Source: an uncultured Pseudomonadota bacterium
Lineage (GTDB): Bacteria > Pseudomonadota > Gammaproteobacteria > Burkholderiales > CAIKXV01
Length of the DNA: 61,166 nucleotides
Assembly: GCA_903831455.1 (NCBI GenBank)
Contig: CAIKXV010000005.1
Span: forward strand, 1-61,166
Direction of reading: 5' to 3'
In this document: piece after piece, positions 1 to 8,515 of the stretch
Numbering within the stretch: position 1 is the first letter of the stretch
Layout: every line of letters starts with the position of its first letter
Notes under the pieces: generated by a model
Seen by the model: only the letters and a program-made list of their open reading frames with translations
Database searches by the model: none
What the model was told of the DNA's origin: nothing
Program-made: the position numbers and the translations under genes

Positions 1-18
1 CGCCCGGCTACGGAGCCC

Positions 19-1986
19 ATGCAAAGCACCCTGCCCCTGGTCCTGTCCCTGCTCGCCGCGGCGGTGGTGGTGGTGGTGCTCTGCCGGCTCGTCAGCCTGC
101 CTCCGCTGCTGGGCTACCTGCTGGTCGGCGTGCTGATGGGGCCGCACGCGCTCGCGCTGGTGCCCGACACCGAGTCGGTCGGACATCTCGCCGAGTTCGG
201 CGTGGTGTTCCTGATGTTCACGATCGGGCTCGAGTTCAGCCTGCCCCGACTGCTCGCGATGCGCTCGCTGGTGCTGGGCCTGGGCGGACTCCAGGTGCTG
301 CTCACCGCGATCGTCGGCGCGCTTCTGGCGCTGGCGATCGGACTGGCCTGGCAGACCGCGGTCGTGCTGGGCTGCGCGCTGGCGATGTCCTCCACGGCCA
401 TCCTGGCCAAGACGCTCGCCGATCGCCTCGAACTCGCCTCCGAGCACGGGCGGCGCGTGATCGGGGTACTGCTGTTCCAGGACATCGCGGTGGTGCCGAT
501 GCTGGTGCTGGTCCCGGCGCTCGCCGCCTCCATCGCGGACCTGCCGGTCAACCTCGCCCTGGCCATCGCCAAGGTGGTGCTGGTGCTGGGCCTGCTGCTG
601 GGGCTGGGCCAGCCGCTGATGCGCCGCTGGTTCCATCTGGTCGCCCGCCAGAAATCGGCCGAACTGTTCGCGCTGAACGTGCTCCTGTTCACGCTCGGCC
701 TCGCCTTCCTCACCGAGTCGATCGGCCTCTCCCTCGCGCTGGGGGCCTTCGTGGCCGGCATGCTCATCTCGGAGACCGAGTACCGCTACCAGGTGGAGGA
801 GGACATCAAGCCCTTCCGCGACCTGCTGCTCGGCCTGTTCTTCGTGACCATCGGGATGCTGGTCGACCTCGCCTGGATCGCCGCCAACCTGCCGCTGGTG
901 CTGGCCGTGCTCGCCGCCCTGTTCGCGGTCAAGGTCGCGGTGCTGATGGCCGTGCTCGCACTGCTGCGCACGGACACCGGCGTGTCGCTGCGCGTCGCGC
1001 TGGCGCTGGCGCCGGCCGGCGAGTTCGGCTTCGTGCTGCTCACGCTCGCGGCCGGGTTGTCGCTGCTGCCCGCGTGGGTCCTGCAGCCCGTGCTCGCGGC
1101 GATGGTGATGTCGATGGCGGCCGCGCCGTTCATCCTCGAGCACAGCGAGCATCTGGTGCGCCGCTGGCGGGGGTCGGAATGGATGGCTCGCGCGATGCAG
1201 CTGACCGCGATCGCCTCGCGTTCGATGGCGGCCGACCGCCATGTGATCATCTGCGGGTACGGTCGCAGCGGCCAGTATCTCGCCCGGCTGCTCGACGCCG
1301 AGCGCGTACCTTTCTTCGCGCTCGACCTCGACCCCGACCGGGTGCGCGAGGCCGCGGCCGCGGGCGAGCAGGTGGTCTTCGGCGACGCCGCGCGGCGCGA
1401 GGTGCTGATGGCGGCAGGCCTGCCCCGGGCCCGCGCGCTGGTGGTGAGCTACGCCGACACCGCGTCGGCGCTGAAGATCCTGCACCTCGTGCACGAGTTG
1501 CGCCCCGACCTCCCGGTCGTGGTTCGCACGCGCGACGACAGCGACATCGAGCGACTCAAGGCGGCCGGTGCAGCCGAGGTGGTGGCCGAGGTCATGGAGG
1601 GTAGCCTCATGCTGGGCACGCACGCGATGATGCTCCTCGGCATGCCGCTGGGGCGGGTGGTGCGACGGGTGCGCAGCGCGCGGGAGGAACGCTACCGGCT
1701 GTTCCGGGGCTTCTTCCACGGGCTCTCGGACACGGCCGACGAGAGCGGGGAGGATGTCTTCCTGCACTCGGTGGCCCTGCCGGTCGGCGCGCACGCGGTC
1801 GGTCGTCGGCTCGACGAACTCGACATCGCGCCGCTCGGGGCGGAGGTGAGCGTGGTCAGGCGCCGGGGCGTGCGCGAGGTGTCGCCCGCGCCCGGAACCG
1901 AACTGGCCGCCGGGGATGTCGTGGTCCTGCGTGGCAGCGCGGCGGCGGTGGCCGCCGCCGAGATGAGGCTGCTGCAGGGCAGTTGA
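19..1986 (+). CDS. Monovalent cation:proton antiporter, CPA2 family (KefB/KefC-like) with RCK domains
   Basis: Inner-membrane antiporter likely to exchange K+ (or Na+) for H+. The first ~385 of 655 residues form a dozen or so hydrophobic segments with the CPA2 pattern (FTIGLEFS near residue 70, GVLLFQDIAVVPML near 150). A cytoplasmic RCK_N nucleotide-binding domain starts near residue 408 with a Rossmann GYGRSG glycine motif (G413-G418), and an RCK_C domain occupies roughly 580-650. Length and domain order match KefB/KefC/YbaL. The ATG at 19 follows only 18 bases of window, so upstream context is unseen. It converges on the pilin gene ending at 2269. The family is clear; the transported ion and any glutathione control cannot be read from sequence. 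Confidence 0.92.
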   Translation: MQSTLPLVLSLLAAAVVVVVLCRLVSLPPLLGYLLVGVLMGPHALALVPDTESVGHLAEFGVVFLMFTIGLEFSLPRLLAMRSLVLGLGGLQVLLTAIVGALLALAIGLAWQTAVVLGCALAMSSTAILAKTLADRLELASEHGRRVIGVLLFQDIAVVPMLVLVPALAASIADLPVNLALAIAKVVLVLGLLLGLGQPLMRRWFHLVARQKSAELFALNVLLFTLGLAFLTESIGLSLALGAFVAGMLISETEYRYQVEEDIKPFRDLLLGLFFVTIGMLVDLAWIAANLPLVLAVLAALFAVKVAVLMAVLALLRTDTGVSLRVALALAPAGEFGFVLLTLAAGLSLLPAWVLQPVLAAMVMSMAAAPFILEHSEHLVRRWRGSEWMARAMQLTAIASRSMAADRHVIICGYGRSGQYLARLLDAERVPFFALDLDPDRVREAAAAGEQVVFGDAARREVLMAAGLPRARALVVSYADTASALKILHLVHELRPDLPVVVRTRDDSDIERLKAAGAAEVVAEVMEGSLMLGTHAMMLLGMPLGRVVRRVRSAREERYRLFRGFFHGLSDTADESGEDVFLHSVALPVGAHAVGRRLDELDIAPLGAEVSVVRRRGVREVSPAPGTELAAGDVVVLRGSAAAVAAAEMRLLQGS

Positions 1987-2268
1987 TGCGCACCGCGGCG
2001 AACGTTCCCGGGCAGTCGGTGGCCCGAGCTGGAGCACCGGGGGGCGAGGCGACGGACGCCCGACCCGCAAGGGCCCACCGCGCAGGCACCGGTGGCGCAG
2101 CCTTGGGTCATGCCACCTTCAGTCGAACCGACTCCGGTCGTGCGGCCTCCGGGCGAGGGGCGCGCTCGCCGGTCGGGCGAAGTGCGCTCGTGCGGCGCCT
2201 GCGGGCATGCGATCGGGTCGGGCGACCCTGCCTTCTCCTCGACCGCCCGCGGGCCCGCGCGCAGCGGG

Positions 2269-2946
2269 TCAGAAGATGACCGCGCCGCCGCAGTTCGCCT
2301 GGCCGCTGGTGGTGTTCCACTCGGGCGGGGTGGCGGTGGAATTCACGCAGTTGGCGGCGGTGGGGGCGGTTCCGTTCCCTGCGTAGGGCGAGAACTGGAA
2401 CGACCCGGAGTAGGGACGGCCGTCGTCGACCTTGCGATCGACCTCGGCGATGATCTCGACCGGGATCTGCGCGCCCGTCTTGAGGTTGTGCCGGGCCGCC
2501 GGCGTGCCGGTGCCGTAGTTGCCGTCGAAGATCAGCTGGAGCGTGACGTTGTAGGGGTTGAACGGCGTCGTGTTCTGCGATTCGGTGGCGGCGCAGGTGT
2601 ACGAGCCGGTGATGAAGCCTGCCTTCGAGAGGTGTTCCCATGCGAGCACCGACTCGGTCGACTCGATCTGCCCGTTGCCGTTGCCGTTGCCGCTGGTGCC
2701 GCAGGCCGTGCCCACGCCATTGATGTTCTGCCTGGCGAGCAGGTAGTCGCCCGGGAGGCCGCGGAAGCGATCCTGGAAGCCGAAGAAGGCAGCCTTGACT
2801 CCGTCCTGCGCCGAGATGAGGTTGCGCACCCGCGCGCTGGTGATGAGTTCCTGCCCCTTGAGCACCCCGCCCAGCAGCAGGCCGACGATCACCAGCACGA
2901 TGGCGATCTCGATCAGGGTAAAACCGGACTGGCGGCGGACGATCAT
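2269..2946 (-). CDS. Prepilin (type IV pilin/pseudopilin), last gene of the pilus cluster
   Basis: The 225-residue product begins MIVRRQSGFTLIEIAIV, a classical class III prepilin leader: a short basic leader, cleavage after Gly, Phe at +1, Glu at +5, then a hydrophobic stem. It would be cut and N-methylated by a PilD-type prepilin peptidase, which is not in this window. The ATG at 2946 was chosen over an upstream in-frame start at 3087 because only it gives a normal short leader. The C-terminal part is a globular, Asn/Gly/Thr-rich head with several cysteines. A 271-bp gap separates it from the preceding gene, so it may have its own promoter and could be the major subunit of the pilus encoded upstream. 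Family certain, role inferred. Confidence 0.85.
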   Translation of the reverse strand: MIVRRQSGFTLIEIAIVLVIVGLLLGGVLKGQELITSARVRNLISAQDGVKAAFFGFQDRFRGLPGDYLLARQNINGVGTACGTSGNGNGNGQIESTESVLAWEHLSKAGFITGSYTCAATESQNTTPFNPYNVTLQLIFDGNYGTGTPAARHNLKTGAQIPVEIIAEVDRKVDDGRPYSGSFQFSPYAGNGTAPTAANCVNSTATPPEWNTTSGQANCGGAVIF

Positions 2947-3217
2947 CTTGCGGGTTCCGCGGACATGAGCCGGGCGGCCTCCCGGACGCGGGGCACCGCC
3001 TGGCGGGTTGAGCCACGAGGCCATCAACCAACGATTACCCGGATGATGGTGTGCGCTATTTGTGGCTCTGTCCGTGAACAATGTCACGCTCGTCGGGCGC
3101 GGACCCGGTGCCGGACGGCCGGCTGGACGCCTGAACCGTGCCCTGCGTGTCCGCCGCCGCCCGGCGCCTCGGCGGCCCGTCGGGCGGGCGTGGGCGGGCG
3201 CAGTCGGTGCCGTGGAC

Positions 3218-3955
3218 TCACCGATCGGGCGGTCGTGGTGAGATCGGCAGGGGGGCGGGTACGCCGCGCTCGAGCAGGAACCGCAACTCGGCCGGATCGG
3301 TCACCAGGCCCGCGTCGATCAGGCCGCCCAGGAGCACGCTCGCCGCCTGCGATTCGCCGGTATCGGCCAGCAGGAGGACCGACATCTGGCGGGCCCATGA
3401 GGGCACCGCCGGCCCGGTGGCCTTGCGGGTGATCGCGGTCGCGAACTCGATCGCGAGCGCCGCGTCGCCGAGACGGTGCCGCGCGACGAGGGCCGCGTGG
3501 GCAAGCCAGCGCCAGCGCCGGTCCGGATCGGCGTCGAAGGCCTCCCGCACCAGCAGCAGCATGCGGCGCTGGCGCTCGGCATCGGGCACCTGGCTGTAGA
3601 CGTGCGAGGCGAGCAGCAGCGGATACTGTCCCGTGGGGTCGAGTTCGAGCAGGCGTCGCAGCCAAGGTACCAGCCGTTCGTAGTCGAGCGCGCGATGCGG
3701 GATGCTCAGCCCCGGCTGGGTATCGTGCGACTGCAGCCAGAGGGCGCCGGCGAGCGCGAGCGAGGCGGGCTCTGCCATCGCCATGGCCCTGAGCGCCTCG
3801 ATCGATGGGGGGGCAGGCAGGGGCTCACGGCGTGCGCGGGGGTTCGGTTGCAGTGCGGCCAGAAGCAGCTGGGCGCCCAGCGCGAGCGCGAGTGCGAGGC
3901 GCAGCCCACGCGGAACCTGCCGCCACCGCAGGTCGACGCGCGTGGCCGGGCTCAC
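3218..3955 (-). CDS. Membrane-anchored helical-repeat protein, unknown function
   Basis: 245 residues beginning from a GTG that overlaps the stop of the ABC-2 permease gene (GTGA, 3952-3955), which implies translational coupling and decides the start; the open frame continues upstream only as a shadow of the permease. One hydrophobic segment lies near residues 19-35 (LRLALALALGAQLLLAAL). The rest is Ala/Leu/Arg-rich helix with spacing like tetratricopeptide or Sel1 repeats (segments near RRLLELDPTGQYPLLLASH and RWRWLAHAALVARHRLGDA), probably exposed to the periplasm. It is not recognised as a named family. Position suggests it works with the permease and the pilus. Confidence 0.6.
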   Translation of the reverse strand: MSPATRVDLRWRQVPRGLRLALALALGAQLLLAALQPNPRARREPLPAPPSIEALRAMAMAEPASLALAGALWLQSHDTQPGLSIPHRALDYERLVPWLRRLLELDPTGQYPLLLASHVYSQVPDAERQRRMLLLVREAFDADPDRRWRWLAHAALVARHRLGDAALAIEFATAITRKATGPAVPSWARQMSVLLLADTGESQAASVLLGGLIDAGLVTDPAELRFLLERGVPAPLPISPRPPDR

Positions 3956-4746
3956 AGCGCCCGCCGATGGAAGTCGACCAGTGCCGCGGCCAGCAGCAGC
4001 GCGCTCTGGGCAAGCGCGGCGCCGAGCAGCGCGGCGAGCGCCGCCGCCGGCGGCACGGCATCGACGAGCCAGCTCGACCCGCCGTAGCGCGACAGCGCCG
4101 GCAGCAGCCATGCGAGGAGGTCGAGTCCCGCGCGCAGCACGTCGAGCAGCGGTCCGGGCGTGAGCGCCTCGCCCGCGTGCGCGATCAGGCGCAGCGCATC
4201 GAGGCTGCGGGCAAGCAGGTAGAAGCCGGCGGCGAGTGCCGCGGCCGCCGCGAGATGCCCGAGCGAGAGCGCGAAGAAGGTGGCCGCACTCGCCATCACG
4301 ACCAATTCGGCGAACAGGCCCAGGCACCATGCGGCCGCGGGGCCGGGGGCGGACAGCGCGGCCATCGGGATCCACAGCGCGGCACAGGCCGCCGCGGCGG
4401 CGGCGGCGAAACCCGCGGCGCGGCCCAGCACCCAGGCCGATCGGGAGACGGGCAGCGCGAGCCAGTGCTCGAAGCCTCGCTCGTTGAGATCGCGCACGAG
4501 GCTGCCCGTGACGTGCAGGGTGAACACGAACACCCAGGCGATCCGGATCGCGCTGCCCGAGAGCGCAGCCTGCATGCGACCCGATTCGGTCAGCGCGAGC
4601 GAGGCCGCGAATGCGCACGAGACGAGCGCGAGCAGGCCGGTGGCAGCCAGCAGCCAGCCCAGCCGGGAGCGCAGCGCCTCCAGCAGCGTGGCGGTGGCCA
4701 CGAGCGCGACCGCGCGGGGAGAGGGGGGCGCTGGCGGAGCGTTCAC
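3952..4746 (-). CDS. ABC-2-type exporter permease embedded in the pilus cluster
   Basis: 264 residues, strongly hydrophobic, with about six membrane segments (for example residues 30-50, 68-88, 110-135, 140-165, 170-185 and 235-258) and the ABC-2 feature SLVRDLNERGFEHWLALPVSR after the second helix, typical of GldF/NosY-like permeases. It has no ATPase domain. The only orphan ABC ATPase on the same strand is at 17211-17969, at the head of the same gene run, so the two probably form one exporter. The next gene starts inside its stop codon. Substrate unknown. The same-strand position between pilin genes suggests a link to pilus assembly or export of a pilus-associated molecule, which is inference. 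Confidence 0.7.
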   Translation of the reverse strand: MNAPPAPPSPRAVALVATATLLEALRSRLGWLLAATGLLALVSCAFAASLALTESGRMQAALSGSAIRIAWVFVFTLHVTGSLVRDLNERGFEHWLALPVSRSAWVLGRAAGFAAAAAAACAALWIPMAALSAPGPAAAWCLGLFAELVVMASAATFFALSLGHLAAAAALAAGFYLLARSLDALRLIAHAGEALTPGPLLDVLRAGLDLLAWLLPALSRYGGSSWLVDAVPPAAALAALLGAALAQSALLLAAALVDFHRRAL

Positions 4747-4755
4747 CGGGAGCCT

Positions 4756-5505
4756 TCAGGGTAGCTGCCCGGCGGCCACCAGCCGGGCATACAGCACGTT
4801 CGGCGACAACCAGGTCACCAGGTCGTCGAACTCGGCGACGGCGGTCGAGCCGCGGACACGGCTCACGAACACGGCATCGGCGTTGGCGCTATTCGGGTTC
4901 GGGTTCTGCGCCTCGTCCACGGACGTGCCTCCGGTGGCCGCGTTGGGGCCCAGCGACCAGATCACGGCCACCGCGTTGCTCGCCAGCGTCGTACCGCTCG
5001 CGCAGTCGGTGGCGGTGGCACCCGCGCCCGTCGAGCAGACGCGCAGCGCGGGGGCGAGCGCGGAGAGTCCCACGACCCGCATCGAACCCGCTCCCCCGGT
5101 GGTGAACGCCGAGCCGTTGCTGGCCGTCACTGCATAGCGGATCCGGTTCTGGGCGAGCCCCCACGGGTCGATCGCGTAGCCCTGCTCGTCGATCGTCGAC
5201 AGCCCGAGCGTGACGGCGGGCACGAAGCCGGTGTTGGGATGGGTGCAGACGCCGCCGCCCGGGGGACTCTCCACGCCGCCGGACGCGGGTGACGCGGGAC
5301 AGGGCAGTCGGCCGTTGGCCAGCGCGAAGCCCACCAGCGACTCGCGGACCTCCTCGAGCTGGCGCTGGGCCTGGTTCAGGCGGTTCTGCTCGACCTGCGT
5401 GGCCAGGGGGATCAGCAGCCCCCCGATGACGAGCGACAGCACCAGCAGCCCGACCGCCAGCTCCACGAGCGATACCCCTCGCTGGCGAAGGGCGGGCCGG
5501 GACAT
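4756..5505 (-). CDS. Prepilin-type protein with GspH/MshC/D-like leader
   Basis: 249 residues. The ATG at 5505 gives MSRPALRQRGVSLVELAVG, a type IV prepilin leader with cleavage after Gly, Glu at +5 of the mature protein and a hydrophobic stem (ELAVGLLVLSLVIGGLLIPL). An open frame extends to 5901 but is Arg/Pro-rich shadow sequence. The head contains FALANGRLPCPAS, a motif seen in pseudopilins such as MshO/PilV/PilX-like proteins of betaproteobacteria, and several cysteines. It lies 220 bp after the PilX-like gene and 9 bp before the ABC permease start. Probably a minor pilin or tip component. Confidence 0.78.
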   Translation of the reverse strand: MSRPALRQRGVSLVELAVGLLVLSLVIGGLLIPLATQVEQNRLNQAQRQLEEVRESLVGFALANGRLPCPASPASGGVESPPGGGVCTHPNTGFVPAVTLGLSTIDEQGYAIDPWGLAQNRIRYAVTASNGSAFTTGGAGSMRVVGLSALAPALRVCSTGAGATATDCASGTTLASNAVAVIWSLGPNAATGGTSVDEAQNPNPNSANADAVFVSRVRGSTAVAEFDDLVTWLSPNVLYARLVAAGQLP

Positions 5506-5725
5506 GCGACGCGCTCCCCGCGGCGAGGCCGGCGCGGGGAGCCGCGGGTTCATCCGGGCGAGGGCAGGGGAAGGAGCGGGCATGCGGATCGGGTCGGAGG
5601 GAACTGTGGCGCAGCGCACGAGGTGGGGCCGGCGGGTGGATCGCCGTCGCGGACGGTTGCACGGCGGGCCCCGCGGGGCTGGTGGATCGCGGCCGTCCGC
5701 TGCAGGCCGTCCGGGTGCACCCGGT

Positions 5726-7186
5726 TCAGGGCGACCATGCCACAGCGCGGGTGCCCGCCGCCACGACCAGCGGCTCGGGAGGTGAGCCCGAGGCCATGCG
5801 CGTCGCCGCGGCCAGTGCGTCGCCCTCGAGGTAGTTGGCGAACTGGCCGCGTGTGGACGCGTCGGAGCGTGCCTGGCCCGCAGCCGCGCTGCCGCCGGCA
5901 ATCAGGACGAACGCGGCCGGTCGCGCGGCCCCCGCGGGCGGTACCAGCGCGAGTGCGCCCGGGGCGCACGCCCCGCCTGGAACCGTGCAGGCGGGATCGA
6001 CCGCGTACACGAGGTTCTCGCGCCAGCGCTGTCCCCCGAACCACAGGCCGGATCCCGAGGCGCCGAGCACGCGATCCGGTTCGCTGTCCGAGGCCCCCGG
6101 CCACGTCGCCCGCGGGGGCGGGATCGTCGCCGGCACCCGCCCCACCGCGAGCCCGTCGACCGCGACGCACTGGGTCGTCGCGACGGTCCAGGCGGTGCAC
6201 TGCGCATCCCCGAACGCCGCGGGCGGCGGCAGGTATCCGTGGCGGGCGTGGAAGGCCGCCAGCGCCCGCCCGACCTCGGCCAGTGCCCGTCGCTCTCCGA
6301 CGGCCATCAGGTCCTCGCGGGTGATGGCGAGGAGCCGGTCGTTGAAGAGGTCCGAGGCGGGGGCGGCCACGAAGGTGGTCGTGCTGTTCGCGTTGGGACC
6401 GTCCAGATAGTTCGCCGCACTGGCGAGGCCGCTCCCGCTGCGAACCTGGCTGCCGATCGCGGCGCCCGGCGAGAACACGATGGCGACCAACCCCGCACGG
6501 GTCGCGCCGCCCGGCTGCTCGGTCAGGCTCAGCGCGCCCGGTGCATCGGGATGGACGAGTCCTCCCTGCGCGAGATGGTCGGCCGCGTCGGGTTCGAGCG
6601 TGCCGGCGTCCCGGTACTGCGGACTGAGCGCGTACCACAGGACCTCGCCCGCATCGTCGACCGGGGGCGGGATGCCCAGCCGGTTCCAGGGCACGCGACC
6701 GACGTACACCTTGCAGGCGCCGCCCACGATGTCGATGCCGACGACGAGACGCCCATCGCCGTTGGCGTCGGGGCAGGGGAGGCTGCCCGGGCGTATCTGG
6801 TCGGCCGGCCCGCTCGCACGGATATCGTCCGTGGCGGCGTAGGCGATCAGTGCCGCGCGTGCGCCGGCCAGTGCCTGCGCGGTCCGGTTGGCGCGGCTCT
6901 GGCGGTCCCCGGCATCGCCGACCCGGCCGACCGTGTAGACGGTGACCATCAGCGCCAGGAACACCACGATCGCGAGTAGCGCCACGCCCCGCTCACGGCG
7001 AGGCGCGCATGGGCGCTGCGGACCGGGCGCAGCCGGACGGTTCGCGGCAGGCGGGGGCCGTCGCGGCCGGCGCGCGGCCCGGGTCGCGACGGGGCCGTAC
7101 CCGGCGAAATGCTCCGGCCGATGGACGCGGTCGGCGCGTGTACGGGGCCGTCGCGGCCTCGCCTTGCCAGGCGCGCACGGCATGTT
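5726..7186 (-). CDS. PilX/MshP-like minor pseudopilin, start uncertain
   Basis: The conserved part begins at RRERGVALLAIVVFLALMV (coding around 6985), a prepilin-like stem of the PilX/GspK/MshP kind that lacks Glu at +5, followed by about 420 residues of globular domain containing RPGSLPCPDANGDG and paired cysteines (CTAW...CVAV, CTVPGGAC). The in-frame ATG at 7186 would leave 60-70 Arg/Pro-rich residues before the stem, unlike any prepilin leader. A normal 8-residue leader (MRASRERG) would come from the ATG at 7010 if one C near 6997-7000 were removed, so a one-base error or mutation is likely. It overlaps the annotated end of the MshK-like gene. Probable minor pilin; true start unresolved. 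Confidence 0.6.
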   Translation of the reverse strand, partial: NMPCAPGKARPRRPRTRADRVHRPEHFAGYGPVATRAARRPRRPPPAANRPAAPGPQRPCAPRRERGVALLAIVVFLALMVTVYTVGRVGDAGDRQSRANRTAQALAGARAALIAYAATDDIRASGPADQIRPGSLPCPDANGDGRLVVGIDIVGGACKVYVGRVPWNRLGIPPPVDDAGEVLWYALSPQYRDAGTLEPDAADHLAQGGLVHPDAPGALSLTEQPGGATRAGLVAIVFSPGAAIGSQVRSGSGLASAANYLDGPNANSTTTFVAAPASDLFNDRLLAITREDLMAVGERRALAEVGRALAAFHARHGYLPPPAAFGDAQCTAWTVATTQCVAVDGLAVGRVPATIPPPRATWPGASDSEPDRVLGASGSGLWFGGQRWRENLVYAVDPACTVPGGACAPGALALVPPAGAARPAAFVLIAGGSAAAGQARSDASTRGQFANYLEGDALAAATRMASGSPPEPLVVAAGTRAVAWSP

Positions 7187-7910
7187 CAGGGCCTGCCGTC
7201 GGGTGCGGACGGCGGGCGCCTGCGCTCGCCCGCGACCTCCCCGGGCGCGGAGGCTCCCGCGTGTCCATCGGATCGCGTGCGTCGCGACGCGCGCCGGGAG
7301 GCGCGGTCGAGGATGCCGTGGCGCCCCCGGCCGCCCTCGGCGGTGCAGCGGGCGGCGCGGTCGGTACGGAGGCGGCGCCCGGAGCGGGTACGGGGACGCC
7401 ATGCGATGCAGGCGCCGGCGTACGTCGATAGTGGTCCCTGACTTCGCCGCTGTCCGCATCGGCCTCCTGACCGACCTTCAGGCGCATGCGTCGACCCGCG
7501 TCGGGGATGCGCAGTTCGACGCCATCGGTTGCGTCGCGCACCGGTCCCACCCGTACCGACCCGGCATCGGCAGGGGCACGCACGGGCTGCTGGTTGATCC
7601 AGACCGTCGCGCGCCCATCGTCGCGGCGCACGATGCCGTCCACCGACAGCACCGAGGGCGGGGGGGCGACCGGGGCCGCAGGCGGGCGGCCCGTGCCTGG
7701 CGCGGGTCGATCGCGCGCCTGGTCGAGCGCGGCGCGCTGTGCGGGCGTGTGGAACAGCCGGCCGAGATCGGCCGTCGTGGCGGCCGGGGTGCGCGCTTGC
7801 GCCAGCCCGTGCAGCGCACCGAGCACCGCCAGCAGCGCTGCGAGGGCGGCACGCCTGCGGCGGAGCCGGCCCGGGCGTGCCGGCAGGGGGGGCAGCGGGC
7901 TTGCGATCAT
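6993..7910 (-). CDS. mshK: MshK-like pilus assembly protein, C-terminal end uncertain
   Basis: The ATG at 7910 overlaps the stop of the MshJ-like gene (ATGA). The first ~60 residues are a basic leader plus one hydrophobic segment (LAALLAVLGALHGLAQA); the next ~100 contain VLSVDGIVRRDDGRATVWIN and MRLKVGQEADADSGEV, the pattern of MshK/PilP-like periplasmic proteins (a small beta domain that helps tether the secretin). After about residue 165 the product becomes Pro/Ala/Arg-rich, and third-codon G/C bias disappears or reverses in this frame below 7435, so the real gene probably ends near there and the rest is read-through or a frameshift. Assignment rests on position between mshJ and a pseudopilin plus the short core. 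Confidence 0.6.
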   Translation of the reverse strand: MIASPLPPLPARPGRLRRRRAALAALLAVLGALHGLAQARTPAATTADLGRLFHTPAQRAALDQARDRPAPGTGRPPAAPVAPPPSVLSVDGIVRRDDGRATVWINQQPVRAPADAGSVRVGPVRDATDGVELRIPDAGRRMRLKVGQEADADSGEVRDHYRRTPAPASHGVPVPAPGAASVPTAPPAAPPRAAGGATASSTAPPGARRDARDPMDTREPPRPGRSRASAGARRPHPTAGPEHAVRAWQGEAATAPYTRRPRPSAGAFRRVRPRRDPGRAPAATAPACREPSGCARSAAPMRASP

Positions 7911-8515
7911 GGTCGGCGCGGAGCCTGCGTCGGCACGGGCGCGGTGACCCAGGACAGGCTGCACTCGGCGCGCAGGTTCGCGTCGGGGCGTGGCGGCTCC
8001 CCGGCCGCTCCCAGGCGCTCGATCGCGCAGGCGTCGAGCATGAACACGCCGGCGCGCCGCGACTCGAGCGCGCGCAGCAGTCGCAGCAGGTCACCCTCGT
8101 GCAGCAACTGCAGGTCGATGGTCATCGGCGAGTGCATCAGACCGACCGCTCCCGGGGGCGGGGCAGGCAGCGGTGTTTCCGCGCCGATCCGGTACTGCAC
8201 GCCGGCGAGGCGCGCGTCCTCGGCCGCGATGCGCAGCCCGTCCACCCAGTTCACCCGCTGGCCCTGCCCGATGAATCCGGTGCCCTCCAGCGCGCGATAG
8301 CGCGGCGCATACAGCGCGAGTCGGTCGCGCTCGTCGCCGACGCGCTGGAAGCGGGTTCGCGCCTCGGCGAGCACGCGCTGCCGGCGAGCCTCCTCGGCCC
8401 GGCCCGCCGCGGCCAGCCGTTGGGTGGCGACGACGACCGCGCTGGCGGCGACCAGCGCGACGGCGAGCGTTGCCGCCGGCAGCACGAACGGAGAGCGGGG
8501 CGCCCGCACGCTCAT
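7907..8515 (-). CDS. mshJ: MshJ/PilO/GspM-like pilus inner-membrane protein
   Basis: 202 residues: a short cytoplasmic N-terminus, one membrane segment at about 12-32 (LPAATLAVALVAASAVVVAT), an Ala/Arg/Glu-rich coiled coil to about residue 70, then a small periplasmic ferredoxin-like domain containing SPMTIDLQLLHEGDLLRLL, matching the PilO/GspM/MshJ alignment-complex subunit. It starts with an ATGA overlap on the MshI-like gene (8512-8515) and ends with another on the MshK-like gene (7907-7910), so three successive genes are translationally coupled. Expected to pair with the MshI-like product. Confidence 0.75.
   Translation of the reverse strand: MSVRAPRSPFVLPAATLAVALVAASAVVVATQRLAAAGRAEEARRQRVLAEARTRFQRVGDERDRLALYAPRYRALEGTGFIGQGQRVNWVDGLRIAAEDARLAGVQYRIGAETPLPAPPPGAVGLMHSPMTIDLQLLHEGDLLRLLRALESRRAGVFMLDACAIERLGAAGEPPRPDANLRAECSLSWVTAPVPTQAPRRP

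Noticed and set aside
2092-3432. 446-codon + strand open frame opposite the pilin gene
   Set aside because: Gly/Arg/Ala-rich translation without family motifs, antisense to a clear prepilin; typical shadow frame of high-GC DNA.
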